This document shows positions 16,666 to 26,852 of a DNA stretch of 64,000 bases, in pieces. Every line of letters starts with the position of its first letter. Within the stretch, counting starts at the first letter, position 1. Below the pieces are notes generated by a model. It did not search any database, had not been told where the DNA came from, and saw only the letters and a list, made by a program, of their open reading frames with translations. The position numbers and the translations under genes are program-made. Source of the stretch: Roseateles asaccharophilus (GTDB lineage: Bacteria; Pseudomonadota; Gammaproteobacteria; Burkholderiales; Burkholderiaceae_C); contig NZ_SNXE01000011.1 in the NCBI RefSeq assembly GCF_004362405.1, positions 1-64,000 of the forward strand. Reading direction: 5' to 3'.

Positions 16666-18874
16666 GGTGTTGCCGCGCGGGCGCGTCCAGCGTCAAAGGT
16701 TGCGGATTGTCCGCCACTTCCAATGGCAGCAGCATGTCCACCCGCAAACCCTCTCCGAGCTCAGAGCGCGCGTGGATGCTGCCGTGCAAACGGCTGGTGA
16801 CCAGCAGATAGGCCAGGTAGGCGCCCAGTCCGCCATTGCCCTTGCCCATCTGCGAGGTGTAGAACGGGTCGAAGAGATGGTGCAGGGCCCGCGGGGCGAG
16901 GCCGCGGCCGTTGTCCCACAAGCGCAGCTGCAACTGGCTGGGTGTGCCGGGCAGAACCTCGACCTGCAACTGGACCCGCCCGCTCGCGTCATGCGGCTTG
17001 AGGCCGTGTACGAAGGCGTTCTCTACCAGCTGCGTCAGCGCCTCGCCCAGCGCCTGGGCATCTATGCGGCACATCAGCGGGGCCGGACATTCCAGCCCCA
17101 CCCGCCTGCCATGGGCACAAGCCATGCTGCTCCAGTGTGTACAGAGCCCCTGCAGGAATTCATGCAGATCCAGCTCTTGTTCGCTGCCGGCCTCATGCAG
17201 CTCACCCAGCTGGCGAAAGCGCTTGACCAGGGTGAGCGCGCGATTGACATTGCTTTGCGCGAGTTCCGAGCTTTGCAGGGCCAGGCCCAGAGACTGCAAG
17301 GTCCCGGCGCGCCTGGCCTGGCCACTGTCGATGGCGGCTCGCAGGGCTTGCAGGGTGGCTTCCACCGTGGTGACGGCCGTCAGCACATTGCCCAGCGGTG
17401 TGTTGAGCTCATGGGCCATGCCGGCGGTCAGCGTCCCCAGTGCAGCAAGTTTTTCGCTGAGCACCAGTTGCTGCTGCGCTTGCTGCAGGCTGCGCATGGC
17501 CTCCTCAAGCTGCCGATTGGCCTGTTCCAGCGCGGCGGTTCGCTCGCTCACCATCAGTTCCAGCTTGCCCGCATAGTCTCGCGTTTGGGTCAGATAGCCC
17601 TCGCGCTCATGCGCGGTCGCGGCCACTTGGTCGAACCAGGGTTTCCAGGCGTCTGGCACCTGGGGGGCAGGGGACTGGGCATCGCGACTGACCTTGTCGA
17701 CGTAATCGGCCAGCGCCATCGCCGGCCGAGTAAAGCGGCGATGTTGCCACCAGGCCAGCAGCAGCAGCATGGCAATGAAGAGCAGCTCCAGGAGCAGATA
17801 GGGTTGCAGCGCCCTGAGGGTGGCAGCGTTCAGCTGTGATTCACTCACCCACACCAGCAGGCGCCAGGGCGTGCCGTCCAGCTCATGGCTGATCCACAGC
17901 CCTTGCTCGCCGGTATGCAGTCGCGCATTGCTGCGACCGAACAGGGTGGCGCTGCTCACCACACCCGCATCCAGCTCTTGCAGCGTTAGAGGCTGCTTGC
18001 GTCCCTGCAAGGCGCCGCCGCTGTCTGCCAGTAGCAATCCGCTGGGGGTCACGACCATGGCGCGCCCGAGATTGAGTGGCACGGCCTGCAAGCTGGCATC
18101 CAACATGCCTAGGGTGAGGTCCGTGCCGACGGCGCCCGCGATCGCGCCCCGGTGGTAGACGGCTTCGAGCAGGGAGACCATCAGCCCCTTGCCGCCTGCA
18201 TCCACATAGGGTGTGGTCCAGACCTGTCGCCGACCCGGATTCGCCAGAGGACCGACCAGCCGCATGGGGTAGGTGCCACCGGCCTCATAAACCACCTTGA
18301 GCGCCGCAGCCATGTCCGCGCTGCCCGTGGCTTTGAGCAGCTCGATCTTGGGCAGGGCAGGGTAGAGCACGGACCAGCGCTCCCCAGCATCGTAGAAGTA
18401 GCTCCACTGGTAGATCTGCTGCTGTCTATGGTCGGCCGCCACACCGGGCAGCATGGCCATCACGGCATCGAGCATGGACCGCTCGGGCCCCTCGGGCAGA
18501 TCCGGGTGTACGAACAGACTGCCCAACTGCTCCCGCGAGGCATCGGGCAAGGCATCCCAAGGCGCGTGAAGATCGGCGGGAGCCCGACCGGCCGGGACCC
18601 GTCGCACGGCATGCGGGGGCTCATTCTGCGGTGTGCCCAGCGCCGCGCTGATGCTGAGCTGCATGGCGCCCACATGGTGGCGCGCTCGTTCCGTGTGCTG
18701 GTTCATCACCAGACGCAGCTGCTCGGACTGTGCCTCAAGATCCGCGAGGCTGCGCTGGCGGAACTGCTGGCTCAAGGCCCAGCCGTAGAGCAGACTGGCG
18801 ACCAAGAGAACCGCAGCGCTCAACCAGACCGTGATCTGGTAGAGCGAGCGCATATACAGCGACCGTTGTTCCAT
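16655..18874 (-). CDS. Membrane-bound sensor histidine kinase
   Basis: About 739 residues. TM1 is near residues 10-32. A large periplasmic sensor with Cache-like layout spans roughly 33-350 (YFYDAGERWSVLYP, ATPYVDAGG-like and AGAVGTDLTL segments). TM2 is near 353-372, followed by a coiled coil. The kinase core has the H-box GMAHELNTPLGN (His488), N-box ENAFVHG, G1 DNGRGL, F-box FDPFYTS and G2 GNGGLGAYL. This class resembles stand-alone C4-dicarboxylate or metabolite sensors; no response regulator is adjacent, so it is an orphan here. GGAG six bases before ATG 18874 supports this start over GTG 18877. It follows alaS and overlaps the YecA-like gene. Confidence 0.88.
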   Translation of the reverse strand: MEQRSLYMRSLYQITVWLSAAVLLVASLLYGWALSQQFRQRSLADLEAQSEQLRLVMNQHTERARHHVGAMQLSISAALGTPQNEPPHAVRRVPAGRAPADLHAPWDALPDASREQLGSLFVHPDLPEGPERSMLDAVMAMLPGVAADHRQQQIYQWSYFYDAGERWSVLYPALPKIELLKATGSADMAAALKVVYEAGGTYPMRLVGPLANPGRRQVWTTPYVDAGGKGLMVSLLEAVYHRGAIAGAVGTDLTLGMLDASLQAVPLNLGRAMVVTPSGLLLADSGGALQGRKQPLTLQELDAGVVSSATLFGRSNARLHTGEQGLWISHELDGTPWRLLVWVSESQLNAATLRALQPYLLLELLFIAMLLLLAWWQHRRFTRPAMALADYVDKVSRDAQSPAPQVPDAWKPWFDQVAATAHEREGYLTQTRDYAGKLELMVSERTAALEQANRQLEEAMRSLQQAQQQLVLSEKLAALGTLTAGMAHELNTPLGNVLTAVTTVEATLQALRAAIDSGQARRAGTLQSLGLALQSSELAQSNVNRALTLVKRFRQLGELHEAGSEQELDLHEFLQGLCTHWSSMACAHGRRVGLECPAPLMCRIDAQALGEALTQLVENAFVHGLKPHDASGRVQLQVEVLPGTPSQLQLRLWDNGRGLAPRALHHLFDPFYTSQMGKGNGGLGAYLAYLLVTSRLHGSIHARSELGEGLRVDMLLPLEVADNPQPLTLDAPARQHHEP

Positions 18875-18925
18875 CACTGACTCCGGCGCAAGCTACCGGG
18901 TCAGTATGGCATGGAGGCTCCGGGT

Positions 18926-21559
18926 TTAGAGCCGCTCGCCCACCCAGGCTTGCACGCTGGCCAGGGCCGCGGGCAGGGCCTTGGCGTCGGTGCCGCCGGC
19001 CATGGCCATATCGGGCTTGCCGCCGCCCTTGCCGCCCACCTGCTGGGCCACAAAGTTGACCAGCTCGCCGGCCTTGACCTTGGCCACGCTGTCGGCGGTG
19101 ACGCCGGCGGCCAGCTGGACCTTGTCGCCATCCACGGCGGCCAGCACGATGGCGGCGGTCTTGAGCTTGTCCTTGAGCTTGTCCATGGTCTCGCGCAGGG
19201 TCTTGGCATCGGCGCCCACCAGGGTGGCGGCCAGCACCTTCAGGCCCTTCACGTCCACGGCCTGACTCAGCAGCTCATCGCCCTGGGCCGAGGCCAGCTT
19301 GCTCTTGGCGGCGGCCAGTTCCTTTTCCAGGGCCTTGACCTGGTCCAGCACGGCGTGGATGCGGGGCTCCAGCTCGGCGGGGGCGGTCTTGAGCGTGCCG
19401 GCCACGGCATTGACCGTGCTTTCCAGCTGCTGCAGATAGGCCAGGGCGTTGTCGCCCGTCACGGCTTCCACACGGCGCACGCCGGCGGCCACACCGCCTT
19501 CGGCCACGATCTTGAACAGGCCGATATCACCGGTGGCCTTGACGTGGGTGCCGCCGCAGAGTTCCTTGGAGGAACCGATGGAGAGCACGCGCACGGTCTC
19601 ACCGTACTTCTCGCCGAAGAGCATCATCGCGCCGCTCTTTTGCGCGTCGTCCAGGGCCATGACCTCGGCCTTGGCGCCGGCATTGGCCAGGATCTCGGCG
19701 TTGACGATCGCCTCGACCTTCTTGATCTCCTCGGCCGTCATCGGCGCGTTGTGCGCGAAGTCGAAGCGGGTGCGCTCGGCATTCACCAGCGAACCCTTTT
19801 GCTGCACATGGGCGCCCAGCACCTCGCGCAGGGCCTTGTGCATCAGGTGGGTGGCGCTGTGGTTGCGCACGGTCTTGGCGCGGGCCTCGGCATTGACCTT
19901 GGCCGTGAACACATCGCCGGCCTTGATGCTGCCTTCCAGCACGCGGCCATGGTGGCCGAAGACATCGGCCTGGATCTTCAGGGTGTCTTCCACCGCGAAG
20001 CGGCTGGTGTTGTTGCGCAGCTCGCCCTGGTCGCCCACCTGGCCGCCGCTCTCGGCGTAGAAGGGCGTGTGGTCCAGCACCACCACGGCGTCGTCGCCGG
20101 CCTGGGCCTCGGCCACCAGGGCACCGTCCACATAGACGGCCGTGACCTTGCTGGTCTCGCAGACCAGATGCTCATAGCCGTGGAAGGCGGTGGCCGTGCC
20201 CTGGTATTCCAGGCCGGCGGCCATCTTGAACTTGCCGGCCGCACGGGCCTGCTCGCGCTGGCGGTTCATGGCGGCCTCGAAGCCGGCCTGGTCCACCGTG
20301 ACGCCGCGCTCGCGGCAGACGTCGGCGGTCAGGTCCACCGGGAAGCCATAGGTGTCGTGCAGCTTGAAGGCGGTTTCGCCGTCCACCTGGCTGTGGCCCT
20401 GGGCCAGGGCGGCTTCCAGGATTTCCATGCCGTTGGCAATGGTCTGGAAGAAGCGTTCCTCTTCCTGCTTGAGCACCTCGGTCACGCGGGTCTGGGCCTG
20501 GCGCAGCTCGGGGTAGGCGTCGCCCATCTGGTTCACCAGCTCGGCCACGATCTGGTGGAAGAAGGGCTTGCGTGCGCCCAGCTTGTAGCCGTGGCGGATG
20601 GCGCGGCGGGCGATGCGGCGCAGCACATAGCCGCGGCCCTCGTTGCCGGGGATCACGCCGTCCACGATGGTGAAGGAGCAGGCGCGGATATGGTCGGCAA
20701 TCACCTTCAGCGAGGGGCTGTCCTTGTCGGCGTCATTGCCGGCCGGGGCCGCGCCGTCCACCGCGGTCTTGGCGGCGGCCAGCAGGCCCACAAAGGTGTC
20801 GATCTCGTAGTTCGAGTGCACATGCTGCAGCACCGCGGCCAGGCGCTCCAGGCCCATGCCGGTGTCCACGCTGGGCTTAGGCAGCTTGTGCATCACGCCG
20901 TCTTCGGTGCGGTTGAACTGCATGAAGACGTTGTTCCAGATCTCGATATAGCGGTCGCCGTCTTCGTTGGGGCTGCCCGGGGGGCCGCCAGCGACCTCGG
21001 GGCCGTGGTCGTAGAAGATCTCGGTGCAGGGGCCGCAGGGACCGGTGTCGCCCATCATCCAGAAGTTGTCGGACATGTAGCGGCCACCCTTGTTGTCGCC
21101 GATGCGCACGATGCGCTCGGCGGGCACGCCCACCACCTTGTTCCAGATCTCGTAGGCCTCGTCGTCTTCGGCGTAGACCGTGACCCAGAGCTTCTCGGCC
21201 GGCAGATGGAAGTGCTTGGTCAGCAGCTCCCAGGCGTAGGAGATGGCGTCATGCTTGAAGTAGTCCCCGAAGCTGAAGTTGCCCAGCATTTCGAAGAAGG
21301 TGTGGTGGCGGGCGGTGTAGCCGACGTTGTCCAGGTCGTTGTGCTTGCCGCCGGCGCGGATGCACTTCTGGCTGGTGGTGGCGCGGGTGTAGGCGCGCTT
21401 GTCGAAGCCCAGGAACACGTCCTTGAACTGGTTCATGCCCGCATTGGTGAAGAGCAGCGTCGGGTCATCGCCGGGCACGACCGGGCTGGAGGCCACGATC
21501 TGGTGTCCCTTGGACTCGAAGAACTTCAGAAATGTCTGGCGAATCTCGGCTGCTTTCAT
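18926..21559 (-). CDS. alaS: Alanyl-tRNA synthetase
   Basis: Cytosolic class II synthetase charging tRNA-Ala, 877 residues, the usual length. The N-terminus [19 protein letters not shown] and the block [20 protein letters not shown] mark the aminoacylation domain. The editing domain carries HSATHLMH and the zinc motif CGGTHV. The C-terminal coiled C-Ala region ends AWVGERL. The reading frame is open well upstream, but homologues begin at this ATG. It is divergent from gabD. Confidence 0.97.
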   Translation of the reverse strand: MKAAEIRQTFLKFFESKGHQIVASSPVVPGDDPTLLFTNAGMNQFKDVFLGFDKRAYTRATTSQKCIRAGGKHNDLDNVGYTARHHTFFEMLGNFSFGDYFKHDAISYAWELLTKHFHLPAEKLWVTVYAEDDEAYEIWNKVVGVPAERIVRIGDNKGGRYMSDNFWMMGDTGPCGPCTEIFYDHGPEVAGGPPGSPNEDGDRYIEIWNNVFMQFNRTEDGVMHKLPKPSVDTGMGLERLAAVLQHVHSNYEIDTFVGLLAAAKTAVDGAAPAGNDADKDSPSLKVIADHIRACSFTIVDGVIPGNEGRGYVLRRIARRAIRHGYKLGARKPFFHQIVAELVNQMGDAYPELRQAQTRVTEVLKQEEERFFQTIANGMEILEAALAQGHSQVDGETAFKLHDTYGFPVDLTADVCRERGVTVDQAGFEAAMNRQREQARAAGKFKMAAGLEYQGTATAFHGYEHLVCETSKVTAVYVDGALVAEAQAGDDAVVVLDHTPFYAESGGQVGDQGELRNNTSRFAVEDTLKIQADVFGHHGRVLEGSIKAGDVFTAKVNAEARAKTVRNHSATHLMHKALREVLGAHVQQKGSLVNAERTRFDFAHNAPMTAEEIKKVEAIVNAEILANAGAKAEVMALDDAQKSGAMMLFGEKYGETVRVLSIGSSKELCGGTHVKATGDIGLFKIVAEGGVAAGVRRVEAVTGDNALAYLQQLESTVNAVAGTLKTAPAELEPRIHAVLDQVKALEKELAAAKSKLASAQGDELLSQAVDVKGLKVLAATLVGADAKTLRETMDKLKDKLKTAAIVLAAVDGDKVQLAAGVTADSVAKVKAGELVNFVAQQVGGKGGGKPDMAMAGGTDAKALPAALASVQAWVGERL

Positions 21560-21593
21560 TCCGGGGCTTTCCGCTTTAGGACAAGCTAACTGC

Positions 21594-21621
21594 TTGATTT
21601 TTCGGGGCTTTGGATTATAGG
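21594..21621 (+). promoter_or_regulatory. Possible sigma70 promoter for gabD
   Basis: TTGATT (21594-21599) and TATAGG (21616-21621) are separated by 16 bases, about 60 bases before the gabD start, in the divergent alaS-gabD gap. The match is modest and has no independent support. Confidence 0.3.
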
Positions 21622-21683
21622 GGCGCCCTCCGCCACGCCGGGGGCGAGGCGCGGTAGAGTGCGCGCTCAAGGAGAGCACACGC

Positions 21684-23180
21684 ATGGATAGCAGCAAGAC
21701 CAGCCCGCTGGCCGCCCTGGAGGACGCCAGCCTGCTCCGCACCCAGGCCCTGATCAATGGCGAATGGGTGGCCGGGCGCAACGGCGCCAGCTTCCCCGTC
21801 CACGACCCCGCCACCGGCGCCCACCTGGCCGATGTGGCCAGCATGGGCCAGGCCGAGGTGGAGGCCGCGATTGCCGCCGCCAACAATGCCTTTGCCGTCT
21901 GGCGGGCCAAGACCGCCAAGGAGCGCGCCGCCATCCTCCTGCGCTGGCAGCAGCTGCTGGTCAAGCATGCCGACGACCTGGCCCGCATCATGACGGCCGA
22001 GCAGGGCAAGCCCCTGGCCGAGGCCCGCGGCGAGGTGATCTACGGTGCCAGCTTCATCGACTGGTTTGCCGAGGAAGGCAAGCGCATCTACGGCGAGACC
22101 ATCCCCACCACCGACCCCAGCAAGCGCTACCTGGTGCTCAAGCAGCCCATGGGCGTGTGCGCGGCCATCACGCCCTGGAACTTCCCGGTGGCCATGATCA
22201 CGCGCAAGGTGGCGCCGGCCCTGGCCGCGGGCTGCTCGGTCATCATCAAGCCGGCCGAGGCCACGCCGCTCTCGGCCCTGGCCGTGGCCGAGCTGGCCCA
22301 GCGCGCCGGCATGCCCTCGGGCGTGCTGAATGTGCTGACCGGCGACGCCGAGGCCTCGGTGGAGATCGGCCGCCTGCTCTGCGCCAGCGATGTGGTGCGC
22401 CATCTCTCCTTCACCGGCTCCACCGAGGTGGGCCGCATCCTGATGGCGCAATGCGCGCCCACCATCAAGAAGCTCTCGCTGGAGCTGGGCGGCAATGCGC
22501 CCTTCATCGTCTTTGACGACGCCGATCTGGACAGCGCCGTCGAGGGCGCCCTGGCCAGCAAATACCGCAATGCTGGCCAGACCTGCGTCTGCGCCAACCG
22601 CTTCTATGTGCAGGAGGGCGTCTACGAGGCCTTTGTGGAGAAGCTGGCGGCCAAGGTGGCGGGCATCAAGGTGGGCAATGGCTTCGAGGCCGGCGTCAAT
22701 CAGGGCCCGCTGATCGACGACCAGGCCGTGGTCAAGGTCGAGACCCATGTGGCCGATGCCCTGGCCCTGGGCGCGCGCCTGGTGGCGGGCGGACGGCGCC
22801 TGACGGAGCTGGGCGAGCGTTTCTACGAGCCCACCCTGCTGGCCGATGCCTCACCCCAGATGCTGTGCTCGCGCGAGGAGACCTTCGGCCCCGTGGCCCC
22901 GGTCTTCCGTTTCAAGACCGAGGCCGAGGTCGTGCAGCTGGCCAATGCCACCGAGTTCGGCCTGGCCAGCTACTTCTACAGCCGCGATATCGGCCGCATC
23001 TTCCGCGTGGGCGAGGTCCTGGAATACGGCATGGTGGGCATCAACACCGGCCTGATCTCGGTGGCCGAGGTGCCCTTTGGCGGCGTCAAGCAAAGCGGCC
23101 TGGGGCGTGAGGGCTCTCGGCACGGCATCGAGGACTATGTGGAGCTCAAGTACCTCTGTTTGGGGGACATCAACAAGTAG
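21684..23180 (+). CDS. gabD: Succinate-semialdehyde dehydrogenase (NAD(P)+)
   Basis: Cytosolic aldehyde dehydrogenase of 498 residues that oxidises succinate semialdehyde to succinate at the end of GABA/4-hydroxybutyrate breakdown. It carries the cofactor motif [23 protein letters not shown], the general base in ELGGNAP (Glu267), and the catalytic cysteine in GQTCVCANR (Cys301), with the second cysteine typical of GabD. It ends [20 protein letters not shown] precedes the ATG at good spacing. No GABA transaminase is adjacent. A related semialdehyde dehydrogenase activity cannot be excluded. Confidence 0.92.
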   Translation: MDSSKTSPLAALEDASLLRTQALINGEWVAGRNGASFPVHDPATGAHLADVASMGQAEVEAAIAAANNAFAVWRAKTAKERAAILLRWQQLLVKHADDLARIMTAEQGKPLAEARGEVIYGASFIDWFAEEGKRIYGETIPTTDPSKRYLVLKQPMGVCAAITPWNFPVAMITRKVAPALAAGCSVIIKPAEATPLSALAVAELAQRAGMPSGVLNVLTGDAEASVEIGRLLCASDVVRHLSFTGSTEVGRILMAQCAPTIKKLSLELGGNAPFIVFDDADLDSAVEGALASKYRNAGQTCVCANRFYVQEGVYEAFVEKLAAKVAGIKVGNGFEAGVNQGPLIDDQAVVKVETHVADALALGARLVAGGRRLTELGERFYEPTLLADASPQMLCSREETFGPVAPVFRFKTEAEVVQLANATEFGLASYFYSRDIGRIFRVGEVLEYGMVGINTGLISVAEVPFGGVKQSGLGREGSRHGIEDYVELKYLCLGDINK

Positions 23181-23233
23181 CGATGCGTCGCCCCTGCCTG
23201 TAGGCTGAGGGACTTGGATCACGAGGATTCACC

Positions 23234-24178
23234 ATGGACGATCTGACCCAGGACTTCAGAGAGTTGCTGGGGCGCCCGCCGCGCCTGCTGCTGGCCCACG
23301 ATGCGCCGCAGGAGCTGGAGCGTCTGCAAAGCCTGTTTGCACACGACTGCGAGGTGTTTGGGGCCGGCTCCGGTGCCGAGGCCCTGGATCTGGCCCGGGC
23401 GCAGTGGCCGGATCTGGCCCTGCTGCACGCCTGTCTGCCCGATCTGGGGGGCGAGGCCCTGTGTCGCTTGCTCAAGAGCGACCCGGCCCTGGCCACCATG
23501 CCCGTGCTGCTCTTGTGCGAGCAGCCGCTGGACGAGGCGGGTGAGCGCGGCGCCCTGGAGGCGGGGGCTGCGGATCTGCTGAGCCCGCCCTGGCAGGCCG
23601 CGCTCTTGCGGCGGCGGGTGCGCAACCACCTGGCTCAGAAGCTGCAGGGCGAGCTGCTGCACGAGCTGGCTTTTGTGGACGGGCTGACCGGACTGCACAA
23701 CCGGCGCTACTTCGATGAGCGGCTCGAGTGCGAGCTCAACCGTGGCCGGCGCAATGGCACGCCTTTGGGCCTGCTGCTGGCCGATGTGGACTGCTTCAAG
23801 CTCTACAACCACTACCAGGGGCACCAGGCCGGCGACAACGCTTTGCTGGGCCTGGCGGTGGCCCTGCACAGCTCGCTCAAGCGACCCGGCGATCTGGTCT
23901 GCCGAGCCGGTGGTGCACGCTTTGCCGTGCTGCTGCCCGAGACCGAGATGGCGGGCGCCGAGCGCGTGGCCCAGCGCTTCGAGGAGGCGGTGCGCTCCCT
24001 GCGCATCCCGCATGAGCACAGCAGTGTGCCGGGCGGGGGCTTGAGCCTCAGCGTGGGCGGTGTGGTCTGCGTGCCCGGCGCATGTCACCATGGCGCCGGG
24101 CTGATGGCGGCTGCCGAGGCCCAGCTGCAAGAGGCCAAGCGCCAGGGGCGGGCACGCAGCCAGCTCCAGGCGGCCTGA
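23234..24178 (+). CDS. Receiver-GGDEF protein with both active sites degenerate
   Basis: A 314-residue protein: receiver-like domain (about 15-130) then a GGDEF domain (about 140-305). The receiver phospho-acceptor aspartate is replaced by His65 (LALLHACLPDLGG), and the usual switch KPF region reads SPPW. The GGDEF domain keeps its fold and substrate-side motifs (VDGLTGLHNRRYFDERL, DVDCFKLYNHYQGHQAGDNAL), but the signature itself is GGARF (226-230), lacking the metal- and base-handling acidic residues. By family knowledge such a protein should not be phosphorylated normally and should not make c-di-GMP, so a binding or scaffolding role is more likely. It ends three bases before the convergent protease gene. 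Confidence 0.87.
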   Translation: MDDLTQDFRELLGRPPRLLLAHDAPQELERLQSLFAHDCEVFGAGSGAEALDLARAQWPDLALLHACLPDLGGEALCRLLKSDPALATMPVLLLCEQPLDEAGERGALEAGAADLLSPPWQAALLRRRVRNHLAQKLQGELLHELAFVDGLTGLHNRRYFDERLECELNRGRRNGTPLGLLLADVDCFKLYNHYQGHQAGDNALLGLAVALHSSLKRPGDLVCRAGGARFAVLLPETEMAGAERVAQRFEEAVRSLRIPHEHSSVPGGGLSLSVGGVVCVPGACHHGAGLMAAAEAQLQEAKRQGRARSQLQAA

Positions 24179-24181
24179 GTC

Positions 24182-25720
24182 TTATCGCCGGGGCGCGCGG
24201 CGTCCCAGCGCCAGACCGGCCAAAGCCAGCGCCAGGCTCCACAGCAGGGACTGGCCGCCACCCCCACCGCCGCCGCCGGCATCGGGCGCGGGGCTGGGGC
24301 TGGGTGTCGGCGTTGGCGTTGGCGCAGGCGTCGGGGGCGCGGGCTCGGCCGGCTTGAAGGTGCCCTGCTTGACGCCGCAGGCCTCGACGGCCTCGCCACC
24401 CAGGCTCAGGACTTCGCGGCTGGGGCTGCTGTAGCTGGCCGGGGCCTGGGCATAGCGCAGGGCCTCGAAGGCATCCAGCACGCCGGCGCCGCAGCTCTCG
24501 GTGCTGCAGCTGCAGCGCGCGTTATTGCCGTTCACCCCGCATTGCCCCAGGGCAGGCGCGCTGATGTGCGGCCTGGCCGTGCGGCGCAGCCCACTCTCGA
24601 TCTGGGCCAGGCTCAGCCCCGGATTCAGGGCCCACATCAGCGAGGCCGCGCCCGCCACCTGGGGCGCGGCAAAGCTGCTGCCGCTGGCGGCGGCATATTC
24701 CACCCCGCTGCCATCGGCGCGGAAGCTGGTGGAGACGATGCCCCCGTCGGCCAGCTCCGGATCGCAGGTCCGGCCCGCGGCCGCATCGCCGCCGGGTGCG
24801 GCCAGCGCGACCTGCGGGCCGAAGCTCGCATAGCTGGCCTTGAAGCCCTGCCGGTTCAGGGCCGTGACCGCCATCACGCCGGGGCAGTTGGCGGGGCGGC
24901 CCACGGCGCTGCGGGTGTTGCCGGCCGCGGCCACGATGAGCACGCCGCGTGCGCGCAGCTCGTCGATGGCGGCGATATAGGCGCGCGCCGCGGCCGCCAC
25001 ATTGGCATCGGGATCGCTGGGATTGCAGGAGGCCACGCCCGCCACGCCGATCACCAGGATGCGCGCCGGGTGGGTGTTCAGCGGGGCGCCCGCCACCGGC
25101 AGGCCGGCGGCCCAGCGCATGGCGTCCACCATATCGCCGGCCGCGGCGCCGCATTTACCGGCCACGCGCACGGGCAGGATGCGGGCCTGCCAGTTGATGC
25201 CGGCGACACCCAGACCGTTGTTGCTCGCCGCGCCCAGCTGTCCCGCGATCAGGCTGCCGTGCCAGGTGTTGCTGTCCTGAATGGCGCAGCCATCCCACAG
25301 CGCCGGATTGGCGTCGCGCTCGGCCCGCGTGAGCGCATCGCCCAGATCCGTGGGGTCGTTGTTGCGGCCCACGCCATTGCCGGCGTACTCGGGCTTGCTG
25401 ATGAAGTTGTAGCCCGGCAGCAGCAGGCTGGGCCGGATCTCGGGGTGGTCGCGCACGCCCGAGTCCAGCACCGCAATCACCGGGGCGGCGCCCGAGACCG
25501 GGGCACCGGTGCTCAGGTCCCAGGCGCGCGGGAAGTCCGCTAGGCCGGCATTGCCGCTGCCCTGGGCGCTGCCCAGCCACCACTGCTGGCTGGCGTAGAG
25601 CGTGTCATTGGGGCTGCGGGCCTGGCTGCCGTGGGAGATGCAGGCCAGCAGGGCGCCAGCCAGAAGCAGGGCGCCGCGGCGTCGCAGCGCCTCAGGCGAG
25701 GTCGGGAAGAAGGTCAACAT
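24182..25720 (-). CDS. Secreted S8 (subtilisin-like) serine protease with glycine-rich C-terminal anchor
   Basis: A 512-residue exported protease. A signal peptide (GALLLAGALLACISHGSQA) precedes the catalytic domain, with Asp86 (VLDSGVRDHPE), His154 (WHGSLIAGQ, instead of the usual HGTHVAG) and Ser349 (GSSFAAPQVAG). A Pro/Thr linker, a run of glycines, a hydrophobic helix (LLWSLALALAGLALG) and a basic end RRAPRR follow. That tail resembles GlyGly-CTERM signals, which rhombosortase processes during type II-dependent surface anchoring; no rhombosortase is in the window. Cysteine pairs in the mature part suggest disulfides. The start at 25720 fits the signal peptide, though the ribosome site is weak. 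Confidence 0.88.
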   Translation of the reverse strand: MLTFFPTSPEALRRRGALLLAGALLACISHGSQARSPNDTLYASQQWWLGSAQGSGNAGLADFPRAWDLSTGAPVSGAAPVIAVLDSGVRDHPEIRPSLLLPGYNFISKPEYAGNGVGRNNDPTDLGDALTRAERDANPALWDGCAIQDSNTWHGSLIAGQLGAASNNGLGVAGINWQARILPVRVAGKCGAAAGDMVDAMRWAAGLPVAGAPLNTHPARILVIGVAGVASCNPSDPDANVAAAARAYIAAIDELRARGVLIVAAAGNTRSAVGRPANCPGVMAVTALNRQGFKASYASFGPQVALAAPGGDAAAGRTCDPELADGGIVSTSFRADGSGVEYAAASGSSFAAPQVAGAASLMWALNPGLSLAQIESGLRRTARPHISAPALGQCGVNGNNARCSCSTESCGAGVLDAFEALRYAQAPASYSSPSREVLSLGGEAVEACGVKQGTFKPAEPAPPTPAPTPTPTPSPSPAPDAGGGGGGGGQSLLWSLALALAGLALGRRAPRR

Positions 25721-25769
25721 GCGGCCACCGTAGCCCGAAGGGATGAATGCCGCGTGACAAGCGGTGCCT

Positions 25770-25833
25770 CCGAACGGGCGCTGTGGCCCGGTCGCCCCCC
25801 CTGATCGAGGGTCATGGCCCGAACGGCTCATGG
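25770..25833 (+). promoter_or_regulatory. Repeated motif upstream of epsA
   Basis: Two related sequences lie upstream of the EpsA-type regulator: CCGAACGGGCGCTGTGG near 25770 and ATGGCCCGAACGGCTCATGG at 25814-25833. A third relative, ATGGTCCGAATGG followed by CGCTCATGA, occurs just after the gene at 26836-26857. A motif on both sides of a regulator gene is a candidate binding site for that regulator; nothing in the sequence proves it. Confidence 0.35.
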
Positions 25834-25945
25834 TGTGTTCAAGTCTTCAACGATCGGTCATTCGCCCTGCCTATGCTGCGCCGCGAAAGCAAGAGCCGTG
25901 AGCGCCGATGCGGCGTGACCCACACACAAGCAGAGGGAAAAAGCG

Positions 25946-26833
25946 ATGCAATCCATCTCGACCGAGACCGCGGCGCAGGCCGAGCCTGCCGCGGTGCAGG
26001 CGCATGGCGGGGCCCTGGCCGCCGCCGTCTCGCTGCAGGGAGGCAGTCAGATGGAGGCCATCGTCCGTGCGGCGCAGACGGCGCTGGACGTGCGCCGGCG
26101 CTATCAGTTCTTCGTCTGGAGCCAGAGCAATCTGCAGGTGCTGCTGCCCCACCACCTCATCGTCTGCGGCGCCTACAGCCGCCAGCACCGCGAGCTGCGC
26201 TACGAGGTCTTCAACAGCCTGGTGCTGCCGCCTGTGCTGATGGAGGCACTGGTGGACGGGCGGGGCCCGCTGATGCAGCTGCTGCAGGGGCAGTGGATAG
26301 ACCAGCGCGGCAAGCCCGCCCAGCTCCCCGTCGAGACGCTGGAGGGCGCGGCCCTGCAGCCCCTGCGTGAGGCGCTGGAGCAAGGCGGCTACCAGGACCT
26401 GCTGGTGCACGGCGTGTCGCGGCCCCAGCGACCCAGCGAGCTGGAGAGCTTTTTTATACTCAGCAGCACCGGCCGGGCCAGCGACCCCGGGCAGCGCCAG
26501 ATGCTGGAGCTGTTGCTGCCGCATCTGCACGCCACCTGGCTGCGCGTGCAGACGGTCGAGCGCGAGTTTGGCGAGCCCGCCCGCGCGCCCTCACCGCGCA
26601 GCGTCGACCCATCCGGCATCACCGAGCGCGAGCGCCAGATCCTGAGCTGGCTGCGCGAGGGCATGAGCAATCAGGAGATTGGTGAGGTGCTGGGCATCAG
26701 CGCGCTCACCGTCAAGAACCATGTGCGCAAGATCCTGCGCAAGCTGCATGCGGCCAATCGCGCCCAGGCCGTGGCGCGCGCCATGACCATGCAGCTGCTG
26801 GGCCCCATGTCGGGCGAGGGTGGCTTGTCCTGA
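25946..26833 (+). CDS. epsA: LuxR-family regulator, EpsA type (PEP-CTERM/exosortase-associated)
   Basis: A 295-residue DNA-binding protein. The N-terminal two thirds resemble the EpsA regulators found with exosortase B and exopolysaccharide genes (RAAQTALDVRRRYQFFVWSQ, LQVLLPHHLIVCGAY). The C-terminal LuxR-type HTH reads ITERERQILSWLREGMSNQEIG and ISALTVKNHVRKILRKL. Such proteins are thought to control PEP-CTERM and EPS gene clusters. Two PEP-CTERM genes follow, which fits. The exosortase and EPS genes themselves are not in the window. M1 at 25946 is preceded by AGAGGGAAAAAGCG. Confidence 0.82.
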   Translation: MQSISTETAAQAEPAAVQAHGGALAAAVSLQGGSQMEAIVRAAQTALDVRRRYQFFVWSQSNLQVLLPHHLIVCGAYSRQHRELRYEVFNSLVLPPVLMEALVDGRGPLMQLLQGQWIDQRGKPAQLPVETLEGAALQPLREALEQGGYQDLLVHGVSRPQRPSELESFFILSSTGRASDPGQRQMLELLLPHLHATWLRVQTVEREFGEPARAPSPRSVDPSGITERERQILSWLREGMSNQEIGEVLGISALTVKNHVRKILRKLHAANRAQAVARAMTMQLLGPMSGEGGLS

Positions 26834-26852
26834 GCATGGTCCGAATGGCGCT

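Noticed and set aside
18911-21589. 892-codon plus-strand open frame opposite alaS
   Set aside because: The minus strand is an unmistakable alanyl-tRNA synthetase; the plus-strand product is low-complexity Gly/His/Val sequence typical of a shadow frame.
24182-25720. PEP-CTERM signal on the subtilase
   Set aside because: The tail has a glycine run before the helix and no PEP motif, so it fits the GlyGly-CTERM type instead.
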